Shown piece after piece: positions 1 through 6,412 of a DNA stretch of 8,259 nt. This stretch comes from Spirochaetaceae bacterium (GTDB lineage: Bacteria; Spirochaetota; Spirochaetia; SZUA-6; Fen-1364). Under the pieces are notes generated by a model. That model saw only the letters and a list, made by a program, of their open reading frames with translations, was not told the origin of the DNA and did not search any database. The first letter of the stretch is position 1, and every line of letters starts with the position of its first letter. The stretch spans positions 1 to 8,259 of the forward strand of contig PMDT01000025.1 of the NCBI GenBank assembly GCA_003154555.1. The letters are read 5' to 3'. The translations under genes were made by a program, and so were the position numbers.

Positions 1-71
1 CTTTCGCGCACCGGCCGATCCGTGTAGGGGAACGGAACCTTGATGATGTCCCTGCTATCAAAGGTCTGCAT
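1..71 (-). CDS. PemK/MazF-like toxin, N-terminal fragment running off the window
   Basis: The reading frame opens with ATG at 71-69 and is open to the window edge, giving 23 codons. It begins MQTFDSRDIIKVPFPYTDRP. The pattern acidic-x-hydrophobic-hydrophobic-x-VPFP-[FY]-TD is the first beta-strand signature of PemK/MazF-type endoribonuclease toxins, which cleave mRNA when freed from their antitoxin. The start lies 11 bases inside the end of an AbrB-like antitoxin frame (stop at 60-58), the overlapping order typical of such operons. A GGAGG at 91-87 is too far upstream (15 bases) to be a good ribosome site, so translation may be coupled to the antitoxin. The catalytic part lies outside the window, so intactness cannot be judged. 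Seen: motif and overlap. Inferred: toxin function. Confidence 0.62.
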   Translation of the reverse strand, partial: MQTFDSRDIIKVPFPYTDRPVRE

Positions 72-281
72 ATGCGCGCCTGTCCGCCTCCGACTCGATT
101 CGTCGAATTTGGCCAAGGGATCATCCACCGGTTGGGTTGGAGCACGGGACAATATCACTTTTTCGCCCGCGATGGCATATGCAATTGTGTCACCCACTTT
201 GAGATGCAGCGCGGCCCGTATGGGCTGCGGATGGCGCCGGGGACGTGCGCGAGCCGCGCCTGGTGCTGCGTCAATCTTCAT
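58..281 (-). pseudogene. AbrB-like antitoxin with a frameshift
   Basis: Reading from ATG at 281-279, the frame gives an AbrB/SpoVT-like fold segment: PQPIRAALHLKVGDTIAYAI followed by EKVILSRA, then DDPLAKFDE. This is the DNA-binding swapped-hairpin region of type II antitoxins. Related antitoxins of this kind usually end in a tail like FDEW-SEADRRAYADL-stop. Here FDE is in the first frame, but SEADRRAYADL and its TGA (60-58) are in another, offset by two bases around 98-99. One base is therefore missing (or two are extra) near codon FDE. The original frame has no stop and would run straight into the toxin frame. The stretch before PQPIR (residues 5-16, alanine/arginine/proline rich) also does not match the usual KGQ/AGR-V-x-IP start and may be damaged. 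The start overlaps the last codons of the upstream regulator gene and has no clear Shine-Dalgarno. Confidence 0.6.
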
Positions 282-3200
282 CCGAAAGCGCGTATTCCAG
301 GACGTGATCCAGATTTGAGGAATGCGCGGTCACTATCCCTCCGAGGGCCGCATCTTCATCCCGCAATGAATCATTCGCGACGCTGAGATCGCATCCGGCA
401 TCGCTCAGGCGAGCGGCTCGGCCTGGCCGGCCCTCCTCCTTCGCAATCTCAGCCGCCTCATTGAAGAGGCGCGCGATGTATGTGCTCAAGCCGAATTCGG
501 CAGCCAGGCGCAGACCTTCGAAGCAGGCTGCTTTCGCCCTTGCGAGCTGTCCAAGCGCGACATACACGGTGACCAGATGGAACAAGGCATCGAAAATCGC
601 CCATTTTTCATTTATCTCACGAGCGATCCGGATCGACTCGAGAAACCATGGCTCCGCTGATGCGTGCTCCCCAGCATGCAGGAAAACATCCCCCGTGCCG
701 TGCATGACCCTGGAAAGGACGTACGGATCTCCTGATTCCAAGGCGAGCGCTAAAGCCTCCTCCATGGCGGTTTTCTTGAACGCCGTGTCCCTGTCCAGGC
801 TTCGAAAACCCGAATAAGCCATCTTGAGACATAAAGCAACCAATCCCGGGTTTCCCGATGCATGGGCCGCCCGGATGCTTTCTTCCAGAAAGGCCTGGCC
901 TGCTTCCTTGTCACGGGACAACTCCAGCGTCCCCAGCCAGGAGAGGGATCTGGCGATGCCCGTGTAATCGCGGATTTCCCTGTAGAGCCTGAGGCTTTCC
1001 CGCAGAGGGGGAATGGCTTCGAGGCTTCCCCTGAAAGGACCTGCTCCCCACTGCCGCATCAACCCGAGGTGATATGCCAGCTTGGCGCGGGGACCGGGGG
1101 GATCAGATTCCCGCGAATCCGCCTGGAACAGTTCCAGCCAGCGGCGTCCTTCCAAGATGCGCACGCGCCTGACCCAAAAGTACCCCAGCTCTCCAGCGAG
1201 CCGCGCCCCCTTCAACCTTTCTCCTTGCGCATGCAGCCACGCAATGGCGGAGAGAAGATTCCCATGCTCCGCTTCCAGTCGATCAAACCACGCATCCTGC
1301 TCGGGACCGTGGAGCTTCGGATCGGCGCGCTCCGCCAGGTCCAGGAAATAGTCCGCGTGGCGTCGATGAATCTCCTCCGTTTCCCCGGTTTGCGCCAGGC
1401 GTTCAAGCCCATAATCTCGGATGATCTGCAGCATGTGATGCCGCGGCTCACCCCCAGGATCCGCCCGCACGAGAAGGCTCTTCTCCACCAATGATCCCAA
1501 CCCCTCGCAGATGTCGAGCCCGGATCCGTCCCCCTCGAGGCTACACACCTTTTCGGCCGCCTCACACGTACAGCCCCCGATGAATACCGAAAGCCGTCTG
1601 AACAGCCATTTGTCGCAATCCGGCAGAAGGTCATGGCTCCAATCGATCTCCTGTTGAAGCGTCTGCTGCCGGGCAGGCAGGTCACGCAGGCCTCCCATGC
1701 TCAGGGCCGTCGGGGAGCCGAGCCTCTCCAGCACGTCCTTGAGGGAAAGCGTCTTCAGCCGGGCTGCCGCGAGCTCGAGGGCCAGCGGCAGCCCGTCGAG
1801 ACGATTGCAGATCCCGGCCACTGCGGCTCCATTCTCCTCCGTGATGGCGAAACCCGGCCGCACCGCTGCCGCCCTCTCGCAGAAGAACCGCACGGCGTCA
1901 TGTTCCACCTGCCTGCAGACAGGCTCACCAGGCAGGGGAACGCTGAGAGGGGAGATGCGCATCTCACGCTCCCCGCGAACCCGAAGCGCTTCGCGACTGG
2001 TCGCCAGAGTTTTGACGAGCGGGCACGCAGAGAGGATCTCCGCTACGTCCCGGGCCGCGGGCAGCAGATGCTCGAAGTTGTCCAGGATCAGGAGGACCTG
2101 CCTGCGCTTGAGAGAGCTCTTGAGGGTGTCAAGGAGGGAATGGTTTTCATCGACGCTTCCCTGCATGCCCAGTGCAGCGGCTATGGAGGAAACCACATGC
2201 CCAGGCTCATGCAGGACGGACAAGTCGACGAAGAACGTCCCATGCGCGAATCGATCGACCATCCCCGCCGCGGCTTGAAGGGCGAGGCGGGTCTTTCCCG
2301 TGCCTCCCGGGCCCGTCAGGGTAAGGAGGCGCACTTCGTCCCGGCCAACGGTATCGATGACTTCCTCCCGCTCCCGGTCACGGCCGATGAATGGCGTCGG
2401 CTGACTTGGAAGATTGTTGAGGTAGGTGTCGAGGGTCTGCAACGCGGGAAGCCGCGATGGAAGGCAAGGATGCTCGAAACGGTAGACGAAGAGTGGAGGT
2501 CCGAGGTCTGGCAACCGATGCGTCCCCAAAGATCGCAGCGCCACATTTGCCGGAATCACATCGCGGAAAAGCCGCGCTGCAGCGCCGCTGGCCAGGATCT
2601 GATCGGGGCGCGCCACTCGAAGGAGAAACATCGCCCGGTCAACCTCTGGTCCCGCGAGTGGATCTTGCCGCGGGGGAGCATCCCCCGCATGCAGCGCCAC
2701 GCGCAGCGCAGGGCCCCGGCACGCGCGTGCGCCGTTCTCTGCTTGTCCTGTTTTCCAACCCGAAGAGCGTGCTTCGCCGAGCAGACATTTGACCGCCGCG
2801 CAGGCAGCGAGGCCTGCCGAAGAAAAAACCGACCGAATCTCGGATTCAGCATTCCCAACGACGACGCCGCCGGCTTTCGCGAGCATTTTTATGAGACGTT
2901 CCGTCGACCCATTGAGACAACTGCCACGCCGAGCCGGTGGCCGCGGCTGGGCAAGCAGAAAAATCGCCGGCGCAGCGGGAGGCGCATCGCCAAGCGCATG
3001 GCTCGCTCCATCAAGCGGCGCGGCGAAGACGGTGCGGGCGCGCATTTCCGGGCGGAAGGGAGAGGATACGGCGAGCTGCCCTGAGCATATCCGTTCCCGG
3101 AGCTTCTCGGTCTCTTCATCGGGCGTCTCACCCACCTCTTCAGCCAGGATCGCCCTGCAGCGATCGTACTGCCGGAGCGCGGCGGCGCGCTGGCCCGTCA

Positions 3201-3819
3201 ATGCAAGCAGCCTCATGAGGCGTCGGTGCGACCGCTCCTCCAGCGGATCGAGGTTAAGGAGGGCGTGCGTCCACTCGATTGCGGCCTCGTACCGGCCAGG
3301 CCTGTCGTTGTCGTCCACCAGGGATTCAAGGACGGCAGCGAGATCCCGACGCAGAGCCTCCGCGCGCTCCCCCTGCCATTGCTCGAATGCCGGGCTACCC
3401 CTGAGACTGAAGCCCTCAAGGAACTCGCCCCGGTAGAGCCGGGCGGCCCGGGCGAGAAGCGACGAGCGGCGAGGTCCCCTGGGCAAGACCGGGCGTCGGC
3501 ATTCAGAGGCGAGACGCCGGAACTCAAGGACATCGATGCTCATCGCCTCCGCCAGGCACAAGGAGACGAATCCCTGTTCGGTTCGGATCGCATCGACGCC
3601 GATCGCAGCTCTCAACTGCGAGAGGGTATTGCGGAAGGCCGACCGGGTATGGGCGCGGTCAAGGCGCGGAAACAAGAGCTCCGCCAGCGAGTGCCGGCTC
3701 TGCCGCTGCTCCGTCACCGCAAGATAGGCGAGGAGACCAAGTGTCTTGCTCCGTGGCAGAAAGAGAAGCCGACCGTCCCGCTCGACAAGGGGAGGGCCGA
3801 GGAACGACATTCGCAGCAT
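271..3819 (-). CDS. SARP/BTAD regulator fused to degenerate cyclase-like, NB-ARC (STAND) and TPR-like domains
   Basis: This 1182-residue protein is a putative multidomain transcriptional regulator related to AfsR. Residues about 1-95 form an OmpR-type winged helix, with LAELLFP and RSAFRNTLSQLR as the DNA-contacting part. Residues 95-245 are the bacterial transcriptional activation (BTAD) helices. Residues about 280-450 resemble a class III nucleotide cyclase, but both metal-binding Asp positions seem lost (Q291 and N323), so catalysis is unlikely. The STAND ATPase follows: PFIGRDRE at 476-483, Walker A GPGGTGKT 503-510, Walker B LLILDNFEH 576-584, sensor TSRE 607-610, GLPLALELAA 676-685 and an MHD-like HHMLQ 794-798. 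Residues 840-1160 are helical TPR-like repeats, probably the signal-sensing part. A second ATG lies three codons in (3810-3808). The first has a GGAAAA about 7-8 bases upstream, so I kept it. The gene is divergent from the NHL gene. The target genes are unknown. Confidence 0.9.
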   Translation of the reverse strand: MLRMSFLGPPLVERDGRLLFLPRSKTLGLLAYLAVTEQRQSRHSLAELLFPRLDRAHTRSAFRNTLSQLRAAIGVDAIRTEQGFVSLCLAEAMSIDVLEFRRLASECRRPVLPRGPRRSSLLARAARLYRGEFLEGFSLRGSPAFEQWQGERAEALRRDLAAVLESLVDDNDRPGRYEAAIEWTHALLNLDPLEERSHRRLMRLLALTGQRAAALRQYDRCRAILAEEVGETPDEETEKLRERICSGQLAVSSPFRPEMRARTVFAAPLDGASHALGDAPPAAPAIFLLAQPRPPARRGSCLNGSTERLIKMLAKAGGVVVGNAESEIRSVFSSAGLAACAAVKCLLGEARSSGWKTGQAENGARACRGPALRVALHAGDAPPRQDPLAGPEVDRAMFLLRVARPDQILASGAAARLFRDVIPANVALRSLGTHRLPDLGPPLFVYRFEHPCLPSRLPALQTLDTYLNNLPSQPTPFIGRDREREEVIDTVGRDEVRLLTLTGPGGTGKTRLALQAAAGMVDRFAHGTFFVDLSVLHEPGHVVSSIAAALGMQGSVDENHSLLDTLKSSLKRRQVLLILDNFEHLLPAARDVAEILSACPLVKTLATSREALRVRGEREMRISPLSVPLPGEPVCRQVEHDAVRFFCERAAAVRPGFAITEENGAAVAGICNRLDGLPLALELAAARLKTLSLKDVLERLGSPTALSMGGLRDLPARQQTLQQEIDWSHDLLPDCDKWLFRRLSVFIGGCTCEAAEKVCSLEGDGSGLDICEGLGSLVEKSLLVRADPGGEPRHHMLQIIRDYGLERLAQTGETEEIHRRHADYFLDLAERADPKLHGPEQDAWFDRLEAEHGNLLSAIAWLHAQGERLKGARLAGELGYFWVRRVRILEGRRWLELFQADSRESDPPGPRAKLAYHLGLMRQWGAGPFRGSLEAIPPLRESLRLYREIRDYTGIARSLSWLGTLELSRDKEAGQAFLEESIRAAHASGNPGLVALCLKMAYSGFRSLDRDTAFKKTAMEEALALALESGDPYVLSRVMHGTGDVFLHAGEHASAEPWFLESIRIAREINEKWAIFDALFHLVTVYVALGQLARAKAACFEGLRLAAEFGLSTYIARLFNEAAEIAKEEGRPGRAARLSDAGCDLSVANDSLRDEDAALGGIVTAHSSNLDHVLEYALSDED

Positions 3820-3840
3820 TCGTCATTTTCCAACCCAGCT

Positions 3841-3870
3841 AGTATAGATGAAGGCCGGAAAAATCGGCAA
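3841..3870 (-). promoter_or_regulatory. putative sigma70-type promoter of the SARP/STAND gene
   Basis: On the minus strand, TATACT at 3846-3841 is a one-mismatch -10 box. TTGCCG at 3870-3865, 18 bp upstream, is a four-of-six -35 match. Transcription would begin near 3834, leaving a leader of roughly 15 bases before ATG at 3819. The -35 box is weak, as expected for a promoter that needs an activator. The phased repeats at 3884-3912 lie just upstream, at about -50 to -78. Confidence 0.35.
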
Positions 3871-3883
3871 GAGGGCTGTGCCT

Positions 3884-3912
3884 GGTACGAGAAAGATACG
3901 AATTTGGTACGA
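3884..3912. promoter_or_regulatory. three 11-bp-phased heptamer direct repeats, candidate SARP operator
   Basis: On the plus strand the heptamers GGTACGA (3884-3890), GATACGA (3895-3901) and GGTACGA (3906-3912) recur with a period of exactly 11 bp and 4-base spacers. The outer copies agree over eight bases (TGGTACGA at 3883 and 3905). Read on the minus strand they are TCGTACC, TCGTATC, TCGTACC. SARP regulators are known to bind heptameric direct repeats (often TCGAG-like) spaced 11 or 22 bp apart, one turn of helix per unit. The repeats lie between a SARP-type regulator gene and a divergent gene, so autoregulation or control of the NHL gene is a natural inference. Neither flanking 11-bp position carries a fourth copy. 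Confidence 0.55.
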
Positions 3913-3965
3913 CGATGGGCTACCCCAGGAATCAAATGGAAAAGACTCCTGGCAAGGGAGCCTGG

Positions 3966-3971
3966 AAGGAG
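3966..3971 (+). promoter_or_regulatory. Shine-Dalgarno AAGGAG that fixes the NHL gene start
   Basis: AAGGAG (inside GGAAGGAG) lies six bases before ATG at 3978. This favours 3978 over the in-frame upstream start at 3915, which would put 21 charged residues before the signal peptide. Confidence 0.8.
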
Positions 3972-3977
3972 AAGCGA

Positions 3978-5105
3978 ATGAGCGTGAAAAGGGCAAATGG
4001 AATGTGCTTTCTCCCGCTGCTGTGCGGCGTGCTCCTGATTCTGGCGACAATGCAGCTTCCAGCAGCGGACTCGGCATCGGGCGCGCCGGCCTATCCACCG
4101 GGGACCATCATCACCATTGCGGGAGCCGGCACCAATGGGTATGCGGAGGGAGGCCCGCTTGTCTCGACAGGACCTTTTGCGGCCTACGGTCTGCTCTTCG
4201 ACGCCTCCGGCAATCTTTACATTTCAGATTTCGGCAACAGTGTCATACGCAAGGTGGATTCCGCGGGAACGATCCGTACGATTGCCGGAAATGGGACGAA
4301 CGGATTCTCCGGCGATGGCGGCCCTGCGACCTCCGCGCAGCTCAACGCTCCCTACAGTGTCGCGCTGGATTCCAGAGGAAACCTCTATATCGCGGACTAC
4401 GACAACAACAGAATTCGCAAGGTGGATGCAATGGGGATCATCAGCACGGTCGCGGGAACCGGCATCCCCGGCTTTTCCGGCGATGGAGGACCAGCCGCCG
4501 CGGCCCAGATCCACCGCCCCAGCAGCATCGCCATCGATTCCAAGGACAATCTCTATATAGCGGATTGGAGCAACAGCAGGATCCGCAAGGTCGATACCTC
4601 GGGCATTATCAGCACCTTTGCCGGAGGCGGCGGCTTCGGCTACGCGGGAGATGGGGGACCGGCAGCGTCGGCCAAGCTCCGCTATCCAACCTGCGTCGCC
4701 ATCGACTCCACGGACAATCTATATATCACGGACAACAGCAACTACAGGATTCGCAAGGTGGATACCTCGGGAATCATCAGCACCGTTGCCGGGGCCGGCG
4801 CTCCGGGGTTCTCCGGCGATGGAGGACCAGCACTGTCGGCGCTGATTTATGATCCCTGGACTCCTGTGTTCGACGCTGCAGGGAACATGTACTTCGCTGA
4901 CAGTCTCAACAACAGGGTGCGCAAGATTGACACGTCCGGCACGATCAGCACGGTTGCAGGTACCGGCATCAGGGGCTTCTCAGGCGATGGAGGACCAGCC
5001 ACCCTCGCGAAAATGGCCGAGCCGTTATGCGTGACGTTGGACTCCACGGGGAACCTCTATATCGCATCGTATCGGAATTTCTGCATCCGTAAAGTGATCC
5101 GTTGA
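3978..5105 (+). CDS. exported six-repeat NHL-type beta-propeller protein
   Basis: The 375-residue product starts with a signal peptide: a basic n-region (MSVKR), a hydrophobic core at about 10-26 (FLPLLCGVLLILA) and a likely cleavage after PAA at 28-30. The Cys at 16 does not fit a lipobox. The rest consists of six NHL-like repeats with a 56-residue period, starting at residues 46, 101, 157, 213, 269 and 325. Each reads T-[IVF]-AG, then GFSGDGGPA, then D-S-x-[GD]-NLYIAD, then N-x-RIRKVD. The last repeat stops at RKVIR, and the N-terminal GTIIT strand can complete that blade, closing the ring. NHL propellers bind proteins, carbohydrates or RNA as scaffolds. No enzyme domain or sorting signal is present, so the ligand is unknown. 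The first repeat lacks the GDGGPA loop (it reads AEGGPL). The gene is divergent from the SARP/STAND gene. Confidence 0.88.
   Translation: MSVKRANGMCFLPLLCGVLLILATMQLPAADSASGAPAYPPGTIITIAGAGTNGYAEGGPLVSTGPFAAYGLLFDASGNLYISDFGNSVIRKVDSAGTIRTIAGNGTNGFSGDGGPATSAQLNAPYSVALDSRGNLYIADYDNNRIRKVDAMGIISTVAGTGIPGFSGDGGPAAAAQIHRPSSIAIDSKDNLYIADWSNSRIRKVDTSGIISTFAGGGGFGYAGDGGPAASAKLRYPTCVAIDSTDNLYITDNSNYRIRKVDTSGIISTVAGAGAPGFSGDGGPALSALIYDPWTPVFDAAGNMYFADSLNNRVRKIDTSGTISTVAGTGIRGFSGDGGPATLAKMAEPLCVTLDSTGNLYIASYRNFCIRKVIR
4113..5102 (+). repeat. six tandem 168-bp repeat units encoding the NHL blades
   Basis: Units start at 4113 (165 bp), 4278, 4446, 4614, 4782 and 4950 (partial, 153 bp). The phase is exact: from the second unit on, every unit is 56 codons. 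The 17-base string GGCGATGGAGGACCAGC is identical at 4479, 4815 and 4983, which suggests fairly recent blade duplication or conversion among units three, five and six. Unit four differs at the same place. The repeats lie inside the reading frame and are protein repeats, not a CRISPR or mobile element. Confidence 0.9.
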
Positions 5106-5350
5106 GGGAGGAGTGGGAGCATGAAGCGCTGGTGGGGACCCGGATACTTTTCGATAACCTTCCCCTCATCCAATTCTGCGACAAGATCGCCCGGCTCGCG
5201 CCCTTCGCCGATGCCCGCACGTACCTCTGCCCGGGCGGCGGCGAGGCGAAAACGTTTCTGGAGGGGCTATGCGAAAACATACGAGTATCAGTAGCTTCTA
5301 AGACACGCGCAACCATGGAAGGCGCAATTCAAAAACGAACGGAGGCCACC
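5106..5350 (+). other. gap with a coding-like fragment of unknown identity
   Basis: This 245-base gap follows the NHL gene. One plus-strand frame (in-frame stop at 5090-5092, weak TTG at 5102) is open all the way into the small gene at 5351. Its middle part reads like real protein, for example FDNLPLIQFCDKIARLAPF and ADARTYLCPGGGEAKTFLEG. Codons there prefer G or C at the third position, as in the neighbouring genes. After about 5275 this preference fades. I do not recognise the family. It may be a remnant of a decayed gene, or an N-terminal extension of the small protein read from TTG. The antisense frame is also open across this stretch, which weakens the case. Confidence 0.35.
5341..5345 (+). 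promoter_or_regulatory. Shine-Dalgarno GGAGG that fixes the small gene start
   Basis: GGAGG lies five bases before ATG at 5351. This is the strongest ribosome site in the frame and supports translation of a 54-residue protein rather than the 137-codon frame that begins with TTG at 5102. Confidence 0.7.
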
Positions 5351-5515
5351 ATGCCGCTTAAAAAAGGAAAAACGCAATCCGTCATTTCCGACAACATCAA
5401 GGAAATGATGCATGGGCCGCGACACGCGGAGAACCTGAAGAAGTTCGGAAAGGCAAAGGCCGACAAAATCACCGTTGCTGCCGCGGAGAGCATGGCGCAC
5501 AGGACGGGGAAGTAA
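5351..5515 (+). CDS. small basic protein, 54 residues, function unknown
   Basis: The product is a short, lysine-rich soluble protein with no membrane segment or signal peptide. It begins MPLKKGKTQSVISDNIKEMM and ends AAAESMAHRTGK. The start resembles small bacterial proteins of the DUF6496 type (MPLKKGKS-x-x-xIS-x-NIKE), which are widespread and uncharacterised. The usual proline/lysine-glutamine-AIAIAL tail is replaced here by ADKITVAAAESMA. The assignment is from memory of the pattern and is tentative. The start is fixed by GGAGG five bases upstream. The gene is followed within five bases by a hairpin terminator. It could share a transcript with the NHL gene, since no clear promoter is visible in the gap. 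Confidence 0.65.
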   Translation: MPLKKGKTQSVISDNIKEMMHGPRHAENLKKFGKAKADKITVAAAESMAHRTGK

Positions 5516-5519
5516 GGCA

Positions 5520-5547
5520 AGGAGCCGTCGCCGGCTCTTCCTTCCTT
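5520..5547. terminator. hairpin terminator between convergent genes
   Basis: The stem GAGCCG (5522-5527) pairs with CGGCTC (5532-5537) around a TCGC loop, and is lengthened by G-T and A-T pairs (5521/5538, 5520/5539). A pyrimidine run TTCCTTCCTT follows on the plus strand. It sits between the stop of the small gene (5515) and the stop of the minus-strand oxidoreductase remnant (5546), so it could serve both. The T-run is interrupted by C, so efficiency is uncertain. Confidence 0.6.
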
Positions 5548-6412
5548 ACTTCACCTCGTCAGGCCTGACCTCCTGCCCGGTGGCTGCGGACTGAAGCGCC
5601 GCCAGGGTGAACTGGAGAACCGCCTTGCCCGCGGGCCCGTCCAGCCTGGGCTTGGCGCGGCCATGAAGGGCATCAATGAGATTGTGAGTAGTGGCGATGA
5701 AGCCGTCTTGCCATTCCTCTCCCTCGACGGGGATGGCTGTCGTCACTCCATCCTTGAACAGCATGAGCGCGGGAAGGTCCACGGTCCGGGCTGTGTAGCG
5801 ATTGATGAAGATGATGCCCTTTTCACCGATCACCTCGATGCGGTCGTCGTCCGTATAGTACTGCGAATCGATGTGCATGTTGGGCGTGTACTTCACGTCC
5901 AGGAACCCATAGCGACGCGCCGCCTTGAACTGGAACATGATCGCGGCCGGAGCATCTATCCGTGCGATGCCGGCCGTGTCCTTGACCGTGGTTGCATCGA
6001 TCCAGGCAAAAACCTTTTCCACGGGCCCTCCGAGGTAGTACGCCAGGGAGAAGAGGTGGTAGCCGTGATCGAATACCAGGGGCCCGCCGCCGCACTGCTT
6101 TGCATTGAAGCGCCAGAGCCATGCGCTGAGAGGCACTTTCCAGCCCGTGTCTCCCGTGCCCGTGTTGACGTGCATGCGCACGGCGCGAATGTCTCCGATC
6201 TCTCCGGCGTCGATCATTTCCTTTGCGCGGACTGCGGGAGCGTAGCAGGCGAAGGTTTCAAAGACCCTCAGCACGACTCCAGCCTTTCGGGCCGCATCGA
6301 TCATCTCGTCCGCTTCCGCCGCGCACAATGCCATGGGCTTCTGCACGGAGACGTGCTTGCCCGCCCGGTCTTCTCCCTGGCGCGGGCCCAGCCGCGCGAG
6401 GCGCTGTAGCAA
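5546..6412 (-). pseudogene. Gfo/Idh/MocA-family oxidoreductase lacking its Rossmann domain
   Basis: Family members are NAD(P)-dependent sugar or inositol dehydrogenases of about 330-400 residues, with an N-terminal Rossmann fold and a C-terminal alpha/beta substrate domain. Here 288 codons remain. The match begins at AGKHVSVQKPMAL (residues 17-29), where QKP with K25 corresponds to the conserved EKP motif at the end of the Rossmann half. The substrate domain looks complete, including GGGPLVFDHGYH (108-119), with the conserved D115 and H119, and RIEVIGEKG (191-199). The roughly 95 residues with the GxGxxG nucleotide-binding loop are missing. In frame, a stop lies at 6436-6434 and the only start is a TTG at 6412-6410 without a ribosome site. 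No Rossmann code was found in other frames upstream. Without the cofactor site it is probably inactive. A promoter for the opposite gene lies at the break. Confidence 0.75.

Noticed and set aside
1633..3084. Long plus-strand open frame (483 codons) opposite the SARP/STAND gene
   Set aside because: It is antisense to well-defined NB-ARC and BTAD motifs, is rich in Arg, Gln and Pro, and shows no domain pattern. It is open only because the opposite strand is high in GC.
3915..3977. Upstream ATG at 3915 as the NHL gene start
   Set aside because: It has no ribosome site and would put 21 charged residues before the signal peptide. ATG 3978 has AAGGAG at ideal spacing.
3978..4067. Lipoprotein signal at Cys16 of the NHL protein
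   Set aside because: The residues before the Cys (PLL) do not fit the lipobox, and the hydrophobic core continues beyond it. A signal peptidase I site after PAA fits better.
3848..4852. Plus-strand open frame (334 codons) over the intergenic region and NHL gene
   Set aside because: It is an out-of-frame reading of the 168-bp repeats (Gln/Arg/His-rich). The NHL frame has a signal peptide, a Shine-Dalgarno and clean repeats.
4278..5102. Regular 168-bp repeats as a CRISPR array or minisatellite
   Set aside because: The units are a whole number of codons within one open frame and encode NHL blades. There are no short repeats with unique spacers.
5121..5294. 57-codon plus-strand frame starting MKRWWGPGYF with a GGGAGGAG upstream
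   Set aside because: After the first ten residues it turns into Ser/Pro/Arg-rich sequence typical of a shadow of the other plus frame, which has better codon use. The start signal alone is not enough.
5663..6409. Plus-strand open frame (248 codons) opposite the oxidoreductase remnant
   Set aside because: It is antisense to clear Gfo/Idh/MocA motifs and has no recognisable domain.
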